A stretch of DNA of 64,000 bases, taken from positions 179,001 to 243,000 of the forward strand of contig JAIYCH010000131.1 of assembly GCA_027488135.1 (NCBI GenBank), in the 5' to 3' direction. The translations under genes and the position numbers were made by a program. The notes beneath the pieces are model-generated. The model was given only the letters and a program-made list of their open reading frames with translations, was not told the DNA's origin and did not search any database. This DNA comes from Saprospiraceae bacterium (GTDB lineage Bacteria; Bacteroidota; Bacteroidia; Chitinophagales; Saprospiraceae). Positions 9,221-19,200 of this stretch are shown in pieces; positions within the stretch are counted from its first letter, which is position 1; every line of letters begins with the position of its first letter.

Positions 9221-10399
9221 AATTATCCGGGGCCCCAACCATTTACCATCATATCTTCCTGACACTATTTCTAAGCGGAAATTTTTTAAAATATTATCTA
9301 AAGCATATCCCATTTCTAAGAAAGGTTGCAGTTTATCAGTAATAGCAAGATTAATAAATAGATTCTCTAATATATTTGATTTTTTCAATATTGACCATTT
9401 ACTTAATAAAAAATCGCCAGTTTGGGTCTGCAAGTGCATTCGATGAAAATAATTATTCGTACTAAATTCATAATAAGGTAAAAGTCTGAAAGTAGAGACA
9501 ACAGGGTGACTAGATTTCAATGTTCTCCCTGTTGGGAAGTGATAAAAATCATTAAAATGAATAAATTCCTGTTTTAAAAATTTACCCGATGTGAAGTTAA
9601 AATCTATTCGTCCAATTTTTTTTAGATTAAAGGATTGAAAAAAAGCCAATTCCAAATAATCAAAATTTGATTCACTTTTTAAAAAACCAGGTATTCCTTT
9701 TTTATAATTAATACTTAAAATAGGAGAATAAGATAATGAAAGGGTATGTATGAGCGCCTTATCATTCAAATTAAATGATTCTAATGGCTCATTACGCTTG
9801 AATTTCCAACGTTGAAAAGTATAATTTTCAAGATAAGTTCTATCGGCAAACTCCGATGATGCCTGAAAGATAATATTGTAAAAAAGAGCTTGCTCTATAT
9901 GAACCTTTAAAAATTTCTTTTCAATAAAAAACAAAGGGTTTGAACCTTCCAACACATTTATTACAGATATAATTTGTTCATTTTTTAGAAATGGTTGATT
10001 AACCTGTGTTAAAAAATTTCCCCCTGAAAATAAGAGTTGGGTTGAACTAAAATCATCTTTATGGACGAACGCTGAAAAATTAGCCACTGCATAAAATGAT
10101 TTTCTTTGAATTGCATATCTTGGATTTAATGAAAACTCAACTAGTTTGTTACCATTGAACCTGGTAGTGAATCCAGTTTGTATTAAAAACCCATCTATAG
10201 GATTAAAAAGGGGAACATTAGAAAGTGGTGATAAACTAATAACCCAATGGTCTTTAAAATGTAGATGTAATGAATCTAAAAATAACGCTGGAAAAGAATC
10301 TATGGTTGTTATTGGAAAAGCAATAACATTTCCAGCGAATAAAAAACTAAGATTAAGGTTAATGGCAAAAATGAACCCAACTAACCTTAATCTTAACAT
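9200..10399 (-). CDS. Outer-membrane barrel protein resembling the C-terminal half of DUF5686
   Basis: 399 residues with an N-terminal hydrophobic signal region (about 5-28). The body is beta-rich with alternating aromatic and polar residues and resembles the C-terminal barrel of the Bacteroidota DUF5686/carboxypeptidase-regulatory-like family: FNPIDGFLIQTG, TFRLLPYYEFSTNNYFHRMH, and a closing LEMGYALDNILKNFRLEIVSG. Full-length members are about twice as long and start with a carboxypeptidase-like domain, which is absent here. Only 13 bp separate it from the upstream SDR gene, so no lost N-terminus is visible. Family link is from memory of motifs and not certain. Confidence 0.6.
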   Translation of the reverse strand: MLRLRLVGFIFAINLNLSFLFAGNVIAFPITTIDSFPALFLDSLHLHFKDHWVISLSPLSNVPLFNPIDGFLIQTGFTTRFNGNKLVEFSLNPRYAIQRKSFYAVANFSAFVHKDDFSSTQLLFSGGNFLTQVNQPFLKNEQIISVINVLEGSNPLFFIEKKFLKVHIEQALFYNIIFQASSEFADRTYLENYTFQRWKFKRNEPLESFNLNDKALIHTLSLSYSPILSINYKKGIPGFLKSESNFDYLELAFFQSFNLKKIGRIDFNFTSGKFLKQEFIHFNDFYHFPTGRTLKSSHPVVSTFRLLPYYEFSTNNYFHRMHLQTQTGDFLLSKWSILKKSNILENLFINLAITDKLQPFLEMGYALDNILKNFRLEIVSGRYDGKWLGPRIILGPTSL

Positions 10400-10412
10400 T
10401 CTAAATACTAAA

Positions 10413-11132
10413 TTAAATGGCTTGATGATTAAATGGTTGAATAACCATTTCAGAAACTACAGCAGAAGAAGGTTGTTGACAAAGAAACCAAATGGTTTTC
10501 GCTGCTTCTTTTACTGCTATCATCTTATCACGTTGAACCTTCAAATCAATATTATCCCAGAATGGAGAATCAACGCCCCCCATATAAATATTGGTAATTC
10601 TTATTTCAGTTCTTTTTAGTTCCTCTCTAAGAGACTTTAACATACCATTTAAGCCATATTTTGAAGCAGCATAAGCGGCGGCACCTGCCATAGGTGTTTT
10701 ACCCAAGACCCCAGGAATATTAATAATAAGTCCTTTCTTTTGCTCTTTCATCTTTGGCAGCACCGCTTGAATAAGACTGAAAGCACCAATAAGATTTACA
10801 TCGAGTGAATCTTTAAATTCCTGAATACTTAATGATTCAAAAGATTTTATAATCCCAATACCGGCAGCATTGATAAGTATATCTATAGCAGAACCTGTCG
10901 TAGATTGAATATTTTCAACCGTTTGATGGATACTATCTGCATATTTAAGATCAACCACAAATCTATTTTCTACAGGAATACCTATTGAATTACAGATAGT
11001 ATTAAGGCTTTCAGCATTTCTTCCTGTAACGTAGACTTTTGCTCCTGATTGATGCAGAAGCTTGCACGTCTCTGCCCCAATACCACCTGTTCCACCAACG
11101 ACTAGGACTATTTTATTGAGTAGCGATTCCAT
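10413..11132 (-). CDS. Short-chain dehydrogenase/reductase, catalytic Ser replaced
   Basis: 239 residues, a single Rossmann domain with the cofactor motif GGTGGIG (13-19), NAAG (88-91), structural Asn113 (DVNLIG) and the Y-x-x-x-K pair Tyr154/Lys158 (YAASK). The arginine in VTGRN after beta-2 suggests NADP(H). The catalytic serine, expected 13 residues before the tyrosine, falls on Gly141 in NIPGVLGK, so classical SDR chemistry may be weakened. It starts one base after the folE stop and precedes the barrel gene by 13 bp. Substrate unknown. Confidence 0.85.
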   Translation of the reverse strand: MESLLNKIVLVVGGTGGIGAETCKLLHQSGAKVYVTGRNAESLNTICNSIGIPVENRFVVDLKYADSIHQTVENIQSTTGSAIDILINAAGIGIIKSFESLSIQEFKDSLDVNLIGAFSLIQAVLPKMKEQKKGLIINIPGVLGKTPMAGAAAYAASKYGLNGMLKSLREELKRTEIRITNIYMGGVDSPFWDNIDLKVQRDKMIAVKEAAKTIWFLCQQPSSAVVSEMVIQPFNHQAI

Positions 11133-11864
11133 TTAAATTTTTGTTTGAATAGATTGGTAAAATGCTTGTCTTACATTTTCTTTTTTGAAATCGCCACCAA
11201 AATCGGATGTAACGGTGGTGCAACCCTGATGCTCTATACCTCTTGCCTGCACACAAAAATGAACAGCCTCAATATAAACGGCCACACTGTCTGTCTCAAG
11301 AACTTGCCTTAAAGTTTCAGCAATTTGTCTGGTAAGTCTTTCTTGAACCTGAGGTCGTCTGCTGTAATAATCAACAATTCTGTTTAATTTGGATAAACCA
11401 ATGACCTTATCTCCTGGTTTGTAGGCAATATGAGCTTTACCTATAATGGGTAAAAAGTGGTGCTCACAAAAAGACTGTACAGTAATATTTTTTTCTAGCA
11501 GAACCTCTTTATAACCAAATTTATTCTCAAAAAGAGACATATCCGGCATATTTTTAGGGGTTAACCCACTGAATATTTCCTTAACGAACATCTTTGCTAC
11601 CCTTGCAGGGGTACCTTTAAGTGAATCATCAGATAGATCCATTCCTAAAGTTTCCATAATTTCTTTAAAATGGTGTTGAATCTTCACCATTTTTTCAGCA
11701 TCTGATTTATTTAAATATTCAGTATTTACTGGAGTTTCTATAGAAGTAGTTTGATGGGAATCTCCCAATTCATCTAACCAAATACTTTCTTCAACGAGGT
11801 ATGAATGGTTATTTCCATTTTTCTTTAGTGGTTCATTCAGATTTTTTAAATCCTGATCAATCAT
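11133..11864 (-). CDS. folE: GTP cyclohydrolase I
   Basis: Converts GTP to dihydroneopterin triphosphate, the first step of tetrahydrofolate and pterin synthesis. 243 residues; the catalytic core is the last 180 or so. The zinc and active-site signatures are intact: [18 protein letters not shown] and [14 protein letters not shown]. The leading ~60 residues form a poorly conserved polar extension. It is the first gene of a leftward run folE-SDR-barrel. lpdA diverges from it across a 147-bp spacer. Confidence 0.95.
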   Translation of the reverse strand: MIDQDLKNLNEPLKKNGNNHSYLVEESIWLDELGDSHQTTSIETPVNTEYLNKSDAEKMVKIQHHFKEIMETLGMDLSDDSLKGTPARVAKMFVKEIFSGLTPKNMPDMSLFENKFGYKEVLLEKNITVQSFCEHHFLPIIGKAHIAYKPGDKVIGLSKLNRIVDYYSRRPQVQERLTRQIAETLRQVLETDSVAVYIEAVHFCVQARGIEHQGCTTVTSDFGGDFKKENVRQAFYQSIQTKI

Positions 11865-11963
11865 TTTTGGACTTTTAAGAAATGATAAAAAAAGAAAACA
11901 TACACTTCTTATAAAGGTTCATAATGTTATGGAAGGAAACTTAAATTATTAATGTAGAGTCTT

Positions 11964-11971
11964 TATATTTG
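11964..11971 (+). promoter_or_regulatory. Putative -7 element (TAnnTTTG) for lpdA
   Basis: TATATTTG is a full match to the Bacteroidota -7 consensus, 40 bp before the lpdA start. No good -33 TTG is seen about 20 bp upstream. Confidence 0.55.
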
Positions 11972-12011
11972 CAGAATCTTTTAAAGAACAGAAAATTTCA
12001 AAATCAGATTA

Positions 12012-13409
12012 ATGAAATACGATTTAATTATCATTGGTACAGGTCCAGGCGGCTATGTTGCTGCTATTAGAGCCTCACAACTAGGTATGAATGTAGCCGT
12101 AGTTGAAAGAGAAAACCTTGGTGGTATCTGTTTAAACTGGGGATGTATTCCTACAAAAGCTTTATTAAAAAGTGCCCAGGTGTTTGAATATGTACAACAT
12201 GCATCAGACTATGGCATTCAACTAAACGAAGCTAAAGCTGATTTTCCCGCAATGATTAAAAGATCAAGAGGGGTTGCAGATGGTATGAGCAAGGGAATAC
12301 AATTCTTATTAAAGAAAAACAAAATTAGCGTTTTAACCGGTGACGGAAGTTTAGTTTCAGCCAATACAGTATGTGTAACAGATGCTAGCGGAAAAGCTAC
12401 CAATTATGAGGCAAAAAATATTATTTTAGCTACCGGAGGAAGAGCAAAAGCATTACCTAATGTACCCATAGATGGCGAAAAAGTAATAGAATATCGAAAA
12501 GCAATGACTCTGCCAACGCAACCAAAAAGATTGGTTGTCATTGGAGGTGGTGCTATTGGTGTTGAATTCGCTTATTTTTATAATACCATTGGCACCGAGG
12601 TTACGCTAGTTGAATTTCTTGAACAAGGAATGCTTCCGCGCGAGGATGCGGAGATTTCAAAGGAAATATCCAAGATTTACTCTAAAAAGGGAATAAAAGT
12701 ACTTGGGAACACCTCTGTGGAATCTGTAGATACGAAGGGAAAAGAAGTATTAGTAAAAGTTAAGGATAGAAAAACAGGAAATTTTTCTGAAATAGCTTGT
12801 GATATTGTTCTTTCTGCGGCGGGTGTAATGCCAAATATTGAAAACATTGGCTTAGAAAAAGTAGGTATTATACTGGAAAAAGGTTTAGTTAAAGTAGATG
12901 AATTCTACCGGACTAATGTACCTGGGGTATTTGCCATTGGTGATATAACTGGAGGTCCGGCATTAGCCCACGTAGCAAGTGCTGAAGGAATCACCTGCGT
13001 TGAAAAAATGGCAGGACATCATCCAGAACCTATTGATTACCAAAATATTCCTTCTTGTACCTATTGTGTACCTGAAGTAGCCTCTGTAGGAATGACCGAG
13101 GAAGCAGCGAAACAAGCAGGTTACCAGCTAAAGATTGGTAAATTTCCTTTCTCAGCCTCAGGTAAGGCCTCTGCTGCTGGAGATAAAAGTGGATTTGTTA
13201 AACTTATTTTTGACGAAAAATATGGTGAACTTTTGGGCGCCCATCTAATAGGACAAAATGTTACAGAGATGGTAGCAGAACTTGTTTCCATTAGAAAATT
13301 AGAGACAACGGGGCATGAAATTATTAAAACCATTCATCCTCACCCTACCATGAGTGAGGCTATTATGGAAGCCGCCGCGGCCGCTTATGGTGAGGTAATT
13401 CACCTATAA
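12012..13409 (+). CDS. lpdA: Dihydrolipoyl dehydrogenase (E3)
   Basis: FAD enzyme that reoxidises dihydrolipoamide of the 2-oxoacid dehydrogenase and glycine cleavage complexes with NAD+. 465 residues. It shows the FAD Rossmann motif GTGPGGYVAA, the redox disulfide Cys40/Cys45 in GGICLNWGCIPTK, the NAD motif GGGAIGVEF, the second FAD motif AIGDITGG, and the C-terminal HPHPTMSE (catalytic His444/Glu449). The gene stands alone between a TAnnTTTG promoter and a strong hairpin terminator. pdhB lies about 22 kb away in this window. Confidence 0.96.
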   Translation: MKYDLIIIGTGPGGYVAAIRASQLGMNVAVVERENLGGICLNWGCIPTKALLKSAQVFEYVQHASDYGIQLNEAKADFPAMIKRSRGVADGMSKGIQFLLKKNKISVLTGDGSLVSANTVCVTDASGKATNYEAKNIILATGGRAKALPNVPIDGEKVIEYRKAMTLPTQPKRLVVIGGGAIGVEFAYFYNTIGTEVTLVEFLEQGMLPREDAEISKEISKIYSKKGIKVLGNTSVESVDTKGKEVLVKVKDRKTGNFSEIACDIVLSAAGVMPNIENIGLEKVGIILEKGLVKVDEFYRTNVPGVFAIGDITGGPALAHVASAEGITCVEKMAGHHPEPIDYQNIPSCTYCVPEVASVGMTEEAAKQAGYQLKIGKFPFSASGKASAAGDKSGFVKLIFDEKYGELLGAHLIGQNVTEMVAELVSIRKLETTGHEIIKTIHPHPTMSEAIMEAAAAAYGEVIHL

Positions 13410-13433
13410 TCTATAAATTTATTATTTATTTAT

Positions 13434-13471
13434 AGAAACGCTTTGATATCTGTCAAAGCGTTTCTTTTTTT
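13434..13471 (+). terminator. Intrinsic terminator of lpdA
   Basis: A 13-bp perfect stem (13434-13446 with 13453-13465), a 6-nt loop TATCTG, then a run of T to 13471. A textbook Rho-independent terminator 24 bp after the lpdA stop. Confidence 0.93.
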
Positions 13472-13529
13472 AAAAAAAATTCCTTACTATTGATTGTAAT
13501 TGTTTGTTAAATATTAACCATTTCAATGT

Positions 13530-15218
13530 ATGAATGAATTAACCTTATTGGATTGGGTGATTTTCGCGTCCTACGGTGTATTAATAATGTCCATTGGATT
13601 ATGGGTATCCAGGGATAAAAAAGGACATGAAAAGAATTCCGAAGATTATTTTTTGGCAGGTAAATCACTTCCATGGTGGGCCATTGGTGCCAGTTTAATT
13701 GCAGCAAATATTTCCGCTGAACAGTTTATAGGAATGTCAGGTTCCGGTTTTGCCATAGGTTTAGCCATTGCTTCTTATGAATGGATGGCTGCGCTAACAT
13801 TATTAATCGTTGGAAAATACTTTCTTCCTATTTTTATCGAAAAGGGTCTTTATACCATTCCGGAATTTATAGAAAAACGTTTTAGTACCCAGTTAAAAAC
13901 TATTCTAGCCCTTTTTTGGCTTGCTTTATTCGTTTTTGTCAATCTCACTGCCGTATTATTTTTAGGTGCCAAAGCATTAGATACCATTATGGGTAATGGA
14001 GATGGTTCCTTATTTATGATAAGTATTATTGGCTTAGGATTATTTGCGGCATCTTATTCCCTTTGGGGAGGACTTTCAGCTGTTGCCTGGACAGATGTTG
14101 TTCAAGTAGTTTTGCTTATTATTGGAGGTATGGTAACTTCCATTATAGGATTACAACAGTTAACGCCTGATGGCGGTATATTGGATGGTTTAAATCATTT
14201 AGTAACCGTAGCCCCTGAAAAATTCTCAATGATTATTTCAAAAGGGGAAATTATAACGCCCGATGGCAAAGATGCATGGTGGGACTTACCAGGAATAGCC
14301 GTTTTAGTGGGCGGAATGTGGGTTGCAAACTTATACTACTGGGGGTTTAATCAATATATTATTCAACGAACCTTTGCAGCTAAATCTTTGAAAGAAGCTC
14401 AAAAAGGAATTGCCTTTGCTGCTTTTTTAAAAATGATTCTACCCTTTATTGTTGTTTTACCCGGCATAATCGCTTTTGTTTTGAATGCCAGTCCTGAAGG
14501 AGTTCTTATTCCAGAAATGTTAGATCCTTCCTTTAAAAGACCTGATGGATCCATTATTAATGATAATGCAGCGCCATGGTTAATTCAAAAGTTCGTACCT
14601 GCTGGAATGAAAGGGTTGGTTTTAGCTGCTTTAGCCGCTGCCATTGTATCATCATTGGCATCCATGCTAAATTCTACTGCGACCATATTTACGATGGACA
14701 TTTACAAACCTATCATTAACAAGTTGGCAACTGAAAAACAAATGGTTAATGTTGGACGTATTTCCGCTGCCATTGCATTAGTTATAGCTATATTAATTGC
14801 TCCCATGCTTGGGAACTTAGGTCAGGCATTTCAATTTATTCAAGAATATACAGGTATTGTAAGTCCAGGTATTCTTGCTGTGTTTGTAACCGGATTGTTT
14901 TGGAAGAAAACAAAGAATAAATCGGCCATTTTAGGTGTGATTGCCTCTATTCCAATCGCCATGTTTTTTAAGGTTGGTCCAAATGGTTGGTCTGATTCCC
15001 CCATATTTGTCATTTTACCTTTTATGCATCAAATGATGATAACTTGCCTGGCTTCCATTGCTGTCATTGTTATTGCAAGTGAAATCGAAGGCAAAGGGCA
15101 ACCTGATGAAAAACAGATTATTTTAAAACCAGGTATATTTAAGACGTCTGAATCATTTAATATTAGTTCAGCTATTATTTTATTAGTACTTGCATTTATT
15201 TACACTATTTTCTGGTAG
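13530..15218 (+). CDS. Sodium/solute symporter, SGLT-like (SSS family)
   Basis: 562-residue polytopic protein with about 13-14 hydrophobic helices. SSS-family signals include SEDYFLAGKSLPWWAIGAS near the N-terminus, SAEQFIGMSG, ASYSLWGGLSAVAWTDVVQ and AAIVSSLASMLNSTATIFTMD. The pattern is closest to sodium/sugar (vSGLT-type) members, so sugar uptake driven by the sodium gradient is the best guess. It is a single-gene unit with the lpdA terminator upstream and an inverted repeat downstream. Confidence 0.88.
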   Translation: MNELTLLDWVIFASYGVLIMSIGLWVSRDKKGHEKNSEDYFLAGKSLPWWAIGASLIAANISAEQFIGMSGSGFAIGLAIASYEWMAALTLLIVGKYFLPIFIEKGLYTIPEFIEKRFSTQLKTILALFWLALFVFVNLTAVLFLGAKALDTIMGNGDGSLFMISIIGLGLFAASYSLWGGLSAVAWTDVVQVVLLIIGGMVTSIIGLQQLTPDGGILDGLNHLVTVAPEKFSMIISKGEIITPDGKDAWWDLPGIAVLVGGMWVANLYYWGFNQYIIQRTFAAKSLKEAQKGIAFAAFLKMILPFIVVLPGIIAFVLNASPEGVLIPEMLDPSFKRPDGSIINDNAAPWLIQKFVPAGMKGLVLAALAAAIVSSLASMLNSTATIFTMDIYKPIINKLATEKQMVNVGRISAAIALVIAILIAPMLGNLGQAFQFIQEYTGIVSPGILAVFVTGLFWKKTKNKSAILGVIASIPIAMFFKVGPNGWSDSPIFVILPFMHQMMITCLASIAVIVIASEIEGKGQPDEKQIILKPGIFKTSESFNISSAIILLVLAFIYTIFW

Positions 15219-15225
15219 TTATTTA

Positions 15226-15272
15226 ATTAATAATATGGAGATGATATAATTTATTATCTCCATATTATTAAT
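15226..15272. terminator. Hairpin between convergent symporter and porP-like genes
   Basis: A 17-bp perfect inverted repeat (15226-15242 and 15256-15272) with a 13-nt AT loop. It overlaps the stop codon of the porP-like gene (15268-15270). Neither side has a T-run outside the arms, though the arms themselves end in AT-rich sequence. Most likely a two-way termination or mRNA 3'-end stabilising hairpin. Confidence 0.6.
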
Positions 15273-16248
15273 ACCAGCTATAAGCTATAGATGCTTCAAT
15301 GGAACTTCCCAACTGATATATTGATTTACCAAAAGGTACATCGTAAGCGATGGAAATCTTAATCTGATTGTCAAACAATCCTATCGTTTTTCCAGCAAGA
15401 AATCCAACTTCAAAATGTGAAGTTGCATTGGAGGAAATACCGGCTCCAAACCAAAAAGTCTGATTGTGCTGATACCTTAAATTTCCATCTATTACAGGAA
15501 GTTGTCCGGGAAGATAACGAACCCATGTGGATAAATCTAATATAGCTGTTTCATCACCTAAGCCAAAAAAATCAAAAGGTATATATACACCACCAACAGC
15601 ATATATATGTCTGAATCTCTTAATGGAAAATAATTCCTTACCTGAATCTATTGATTTATATTTAGCCGTCAAATTCAAAAATTGAGGAAAAGAAAAGCCT
15701 AAATAATATTTATCCGCGTTTCTGTAATAAATCCCAATATTCAAATCAGGTAAATAAGTAGAGGTTGGAATGATATCAGGTTCCGCAACGGGAAAATCTG
15801 CGCCATTTATTTTTGAAAAATAGTTTATGGCTCCAGCAGAGATACCAAAACTTAAAAATTTCTCTTCTCTACGACTTAACCTAAGTTTATAGGCATATTG
15901 TAAATATGCTCCATTATTTCCCAATAAACCTATTTTGTCAGAGATAAGTTGAAGTCCAAAAGTGCTATTTATATTCTCATTTACCCATTCTGCATTCAGA
16001 ACATTAGTATTTGGAGCATCTTTTGCATTTAACCCAATGCCCAAATACTGAAATCGGGAACTTACTGATACAGTAAAAGGATATTCAGCCAAGATATTGT
16101 TATTTGAAACTGCTGCTGGATTAATAAGGTTCCAGTGATCTCTATACAAGGTGAATGGCGTAAGTTGTTGACCATGCATATAGAATGCAATAAATAAGAA
16201 AAATATGCTAAGTAAGCCAGCATGCCTATTGGATAATTTCTTTATCAT
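15268..16248 (-). CDS. Type IX secretion system membrane protein, PorP/SprF family
   Basis: 326 residues with a signal peptide (hydrophobic 10-25, ending HGQ) and a beta-barrel body. Family marks include the opening QQLTPFTLYRDHWNLINPAAV, the mid part YKLRLSRREEKFLSFGISAG, and NLRYQHNQTFWFGAGISS. PorP/SprF proteins are outer-membrane partners for secretion or anchoring of large gliding-type adhesins and typically sit beside their cargo gene. Here the gene is 5 bp downstream of the 1942-residue adhesin and is the last gene of the sigma-factor operon. Confidence 0.92.
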   Translation of the reverse strand: MIKKLSNRHAGLLSIFFLFIAFYMHGQQLTPFTLYRDHWNLINPAAVSNNNILAEYPFTVSVSSRFQYLGIGLNAKDAPNTNVLNAEWVNENINSTFGLQLISDKIGLLGNNGAYLQYAYKLRLSRREEKFLSFGISAGAINYFSKINGADFPVAEPDIIPTSTYLPDLNIGIYYRNADKYYLGFSFPQFLNLTAKYKSIDSGKELFSIKRFRHIYAVGGVYIPFDFFGLGDETAILDLSTWVRYLPGQLPVIDGNLRYQHNQTFWFGAGISSNATSHFEVGFLAGKTIGLFDNQIKISIAYDVPFGKSIYQLGSSIEASIAYSWY

Positions 16249-16253
16249 AATAA

Positions 16254-19200
16254 TTATTCCATCAAATAAATAATTCCATTTTGTACTACCTTCTCATTAT
16301 TTTCAATTTCTCCTATTAAGGAAAAATAATAAGCACCTGCTGGTAATTTGAGTTGATTTTGAGCTAATCCATTCCAATTACCCACAATTTCTCCTTTTTG
16401 TAGCTGTAAGAATTCTTCTTTATAAACAACTTTCCCCCACCTGTCCAATATGTTTAATTTGGCACTGTACATAGGCCTTGCCGCTTCAAATTTCCATACA
16501 GGATTATTGAAATTTGGCCTTAATCCAATGGTTGGGTATATCAAAGTTCTTGGGTTAAAAGTAACATTTAATATAACTTCCGCCAGATTACAGTTATTAG
16601 TACAATCTCCGGTTGTATCCGTATTACAAACTTCATAAACGAAAGCTAGCGTCTGGTCTTCTGAAATATTAGGATCTCTCGAATAGGTAAAAAATCCTTC
16701 TTTACTAATACTTAAATTACCAGAGAGAGGCCTCGAAATCAAATTTATTCTTAAAAATGATGGTGGAATACTACTTAATTCATCATTTTCAAGAAAATCA
16801 AACAATGCCGTGTTTTTTGTATCGTCTAAATTTACCGTATCATTTTTTAGCTTAGGCCTTGGAACATAGTATATTTTTAACGTATCCGTAATGATACAAT
16901 TTCTTGTCACAACTGTCCATAAGAATTCGTTATTACCTGGCAATAATCCTTTAACCCAAGTACTTTCATTTTGAGGGGCAATAATATTTGCTGAGCTACC
17001 AGTTAACCATTTCCCAGTTGCATTTGCAGGCATATTTGCGTTAATCTGAACGGAATCAATACCACAAACCGTTTTATCAAGTTCAGTAAAAATTTCATTA
17101 ATTTCCTTAGAAAAATTAATTGGAATAGGTCCAAATGCGTTTGAAGTACATTTCTCACTATTTGTACGAACATAATAACTACCAATATCCTTATTTTCAA
17201 ATTTCGGAATAGTGAGCGAAGGAGTTAAGGTATTAATAATTCCTCCTGGCGTTTGCCAAATATAAATGAAGCCATTATCCTGTTTATTTGTTTGAAATGT
17301 TATGCTACTCCCTGGACAAACCAAGGTGTCTGATACCGCGATTTTAAATGGCGTTTCAGGTGTTGGCAAAATTTTAACAGGAGTACCTGGTGAAATAGAA
17401 AGACATGGATCATTTAAATCTAATGAACCATCTGATAACTTTCTGCCTATTACAGCTGAGAAATAATAGGTCTCTCCTACTATCATTCCTGGATAATATT
17501 TTATAATTCCAGTGGTATCCAAACTTAAAATCTGATTTCCTATATTTATTCCAGGACTATTATGTAAGATAAACCAACGACCATTATTAAGACCTAATTT
17601 CTGATTGCTTGCATCATATTTAGATTGCCTGAACTCATTTTTACAAATAGAAACAAGATTACCATCCATAACCCCTACTTTTCCTTCACAATTACAAACC
17701 AGATTTTGGGATAATTCACCAAAACAATTATTACTGTCAATAGCTGCAGCTTCATATTTACCTGCATAAGCATTTTCAAGTAATAAACCCTTTTGACCAT
17801 TAGACCAAGTAACCTCAGTTGGAGAGGAACTTTTTACTTGCAGGACAATTTTTCCATTAGGAAAATTACAAGAGGGTTGGTTTAAGGAAGAAACATATAA
17901 TTCCGGAGGTTTAATAGAGGTCACTTCAATATCTTTACGATTCGAACATCCATTAGCATCAATAACAGAAAAGGTATATAAGCCCTTTTTAACAATAATT
18001 CCTGGACTGTTTTCATTGGTATTCCAACTATAGATATATGGTTTTTTTCCCAAAGTCACCAATGGGTTTAAAGTTTTTTCCTCATTCTCACATATAAAAT
18101 ACTTATTAAATATTTGAATATCAGGGCTTTTTAACAACGTAAGAGGTAAAGTGGAAAAAGTTCGACATCCTTTAACATCTGTAACTTCAACTCCTACTTT
18201 CTGAATAGAATCAACAGCTGGATAATCAACTTTAGTAGTTGTTTCCCCACTGGCCCATTTAACGGAATAGGGTGCGTTTCCAGATGAAATATCAGCAACA
18301 TAGGTCGATGGGGTTTGACTGCAATTTTCTGATTTTCCTATAATTTTAACAAGTGGATTATTAAAAACCTTTATAACTGTAGTTGCAGAATCCTTACATC
18401 CATTTGCATTCGTAGCCCATACTTTCAGCTGTTTTTCAGCATCCGCTATGAGTTCTATTTTATTAGATAATTCGCCAGTACTCCATTGGTAAGTCGTTTT
18501 ATTATTAGCTTCTGAAGGAATCTCTATAAATACTTTATTTGATTTACATGACTCAAATGAAGCAGGCAAAACAATATTTGGATTATTAAATGGCAAGATT
18601 AATAAACTATCTAATGCCATACAACCTATTAAATTTATAACCTGCAATCTCATAGTAACAGGATTAAGGACTTTTTTAATAATGGAGGATTTCGTTTGGC
18701 CATCAGACCAAATATAACTCTTTATTCCTATCTTATCTTGTACGTTTGGATTAATTAACAAATCTTGACCAACACAACTTTGCAGAGTATCAGGCATTAA
18801 TATTTGTGGAATATCATTATTAATTGTAATAAAGGTTGATTTTATATCTTTACAACCATTAGCATCAGAAATCTTCAATGATAAATTTATATTTTCTTTG
18901 AAAACGGTATTTAATTCCGCTAATGTCAATCCATTGCTCCATAGATAGGTGAAAGGTGCTAATCCTCCAGAAATGAAAGGATTTAATTTTACAGGTTCAT
19001 TTCCACAAAATGTATATTGATTATTTAATTTTAGAACTGGCTTTTCGTTAGCCTTTATTTTTGAATATAACGTTGTTTTACAATTATTTGCATCTGTAAT
19101 GAGTACAGAAATTGGTTTTTCCACATCCACAAAATAATTTGTTTGTTCTAGAGAACTTCCATTAGACCATTTTAACCTAAAAGGTAATGCTCCTATGGCA

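Noticed and set aside
15226..15272. The perfect 17-bp inverted repeat as a transposon end or attachment site
   Set aside because: It is a single hairpin between convergent stops with no transposase, target duplication or second copy.
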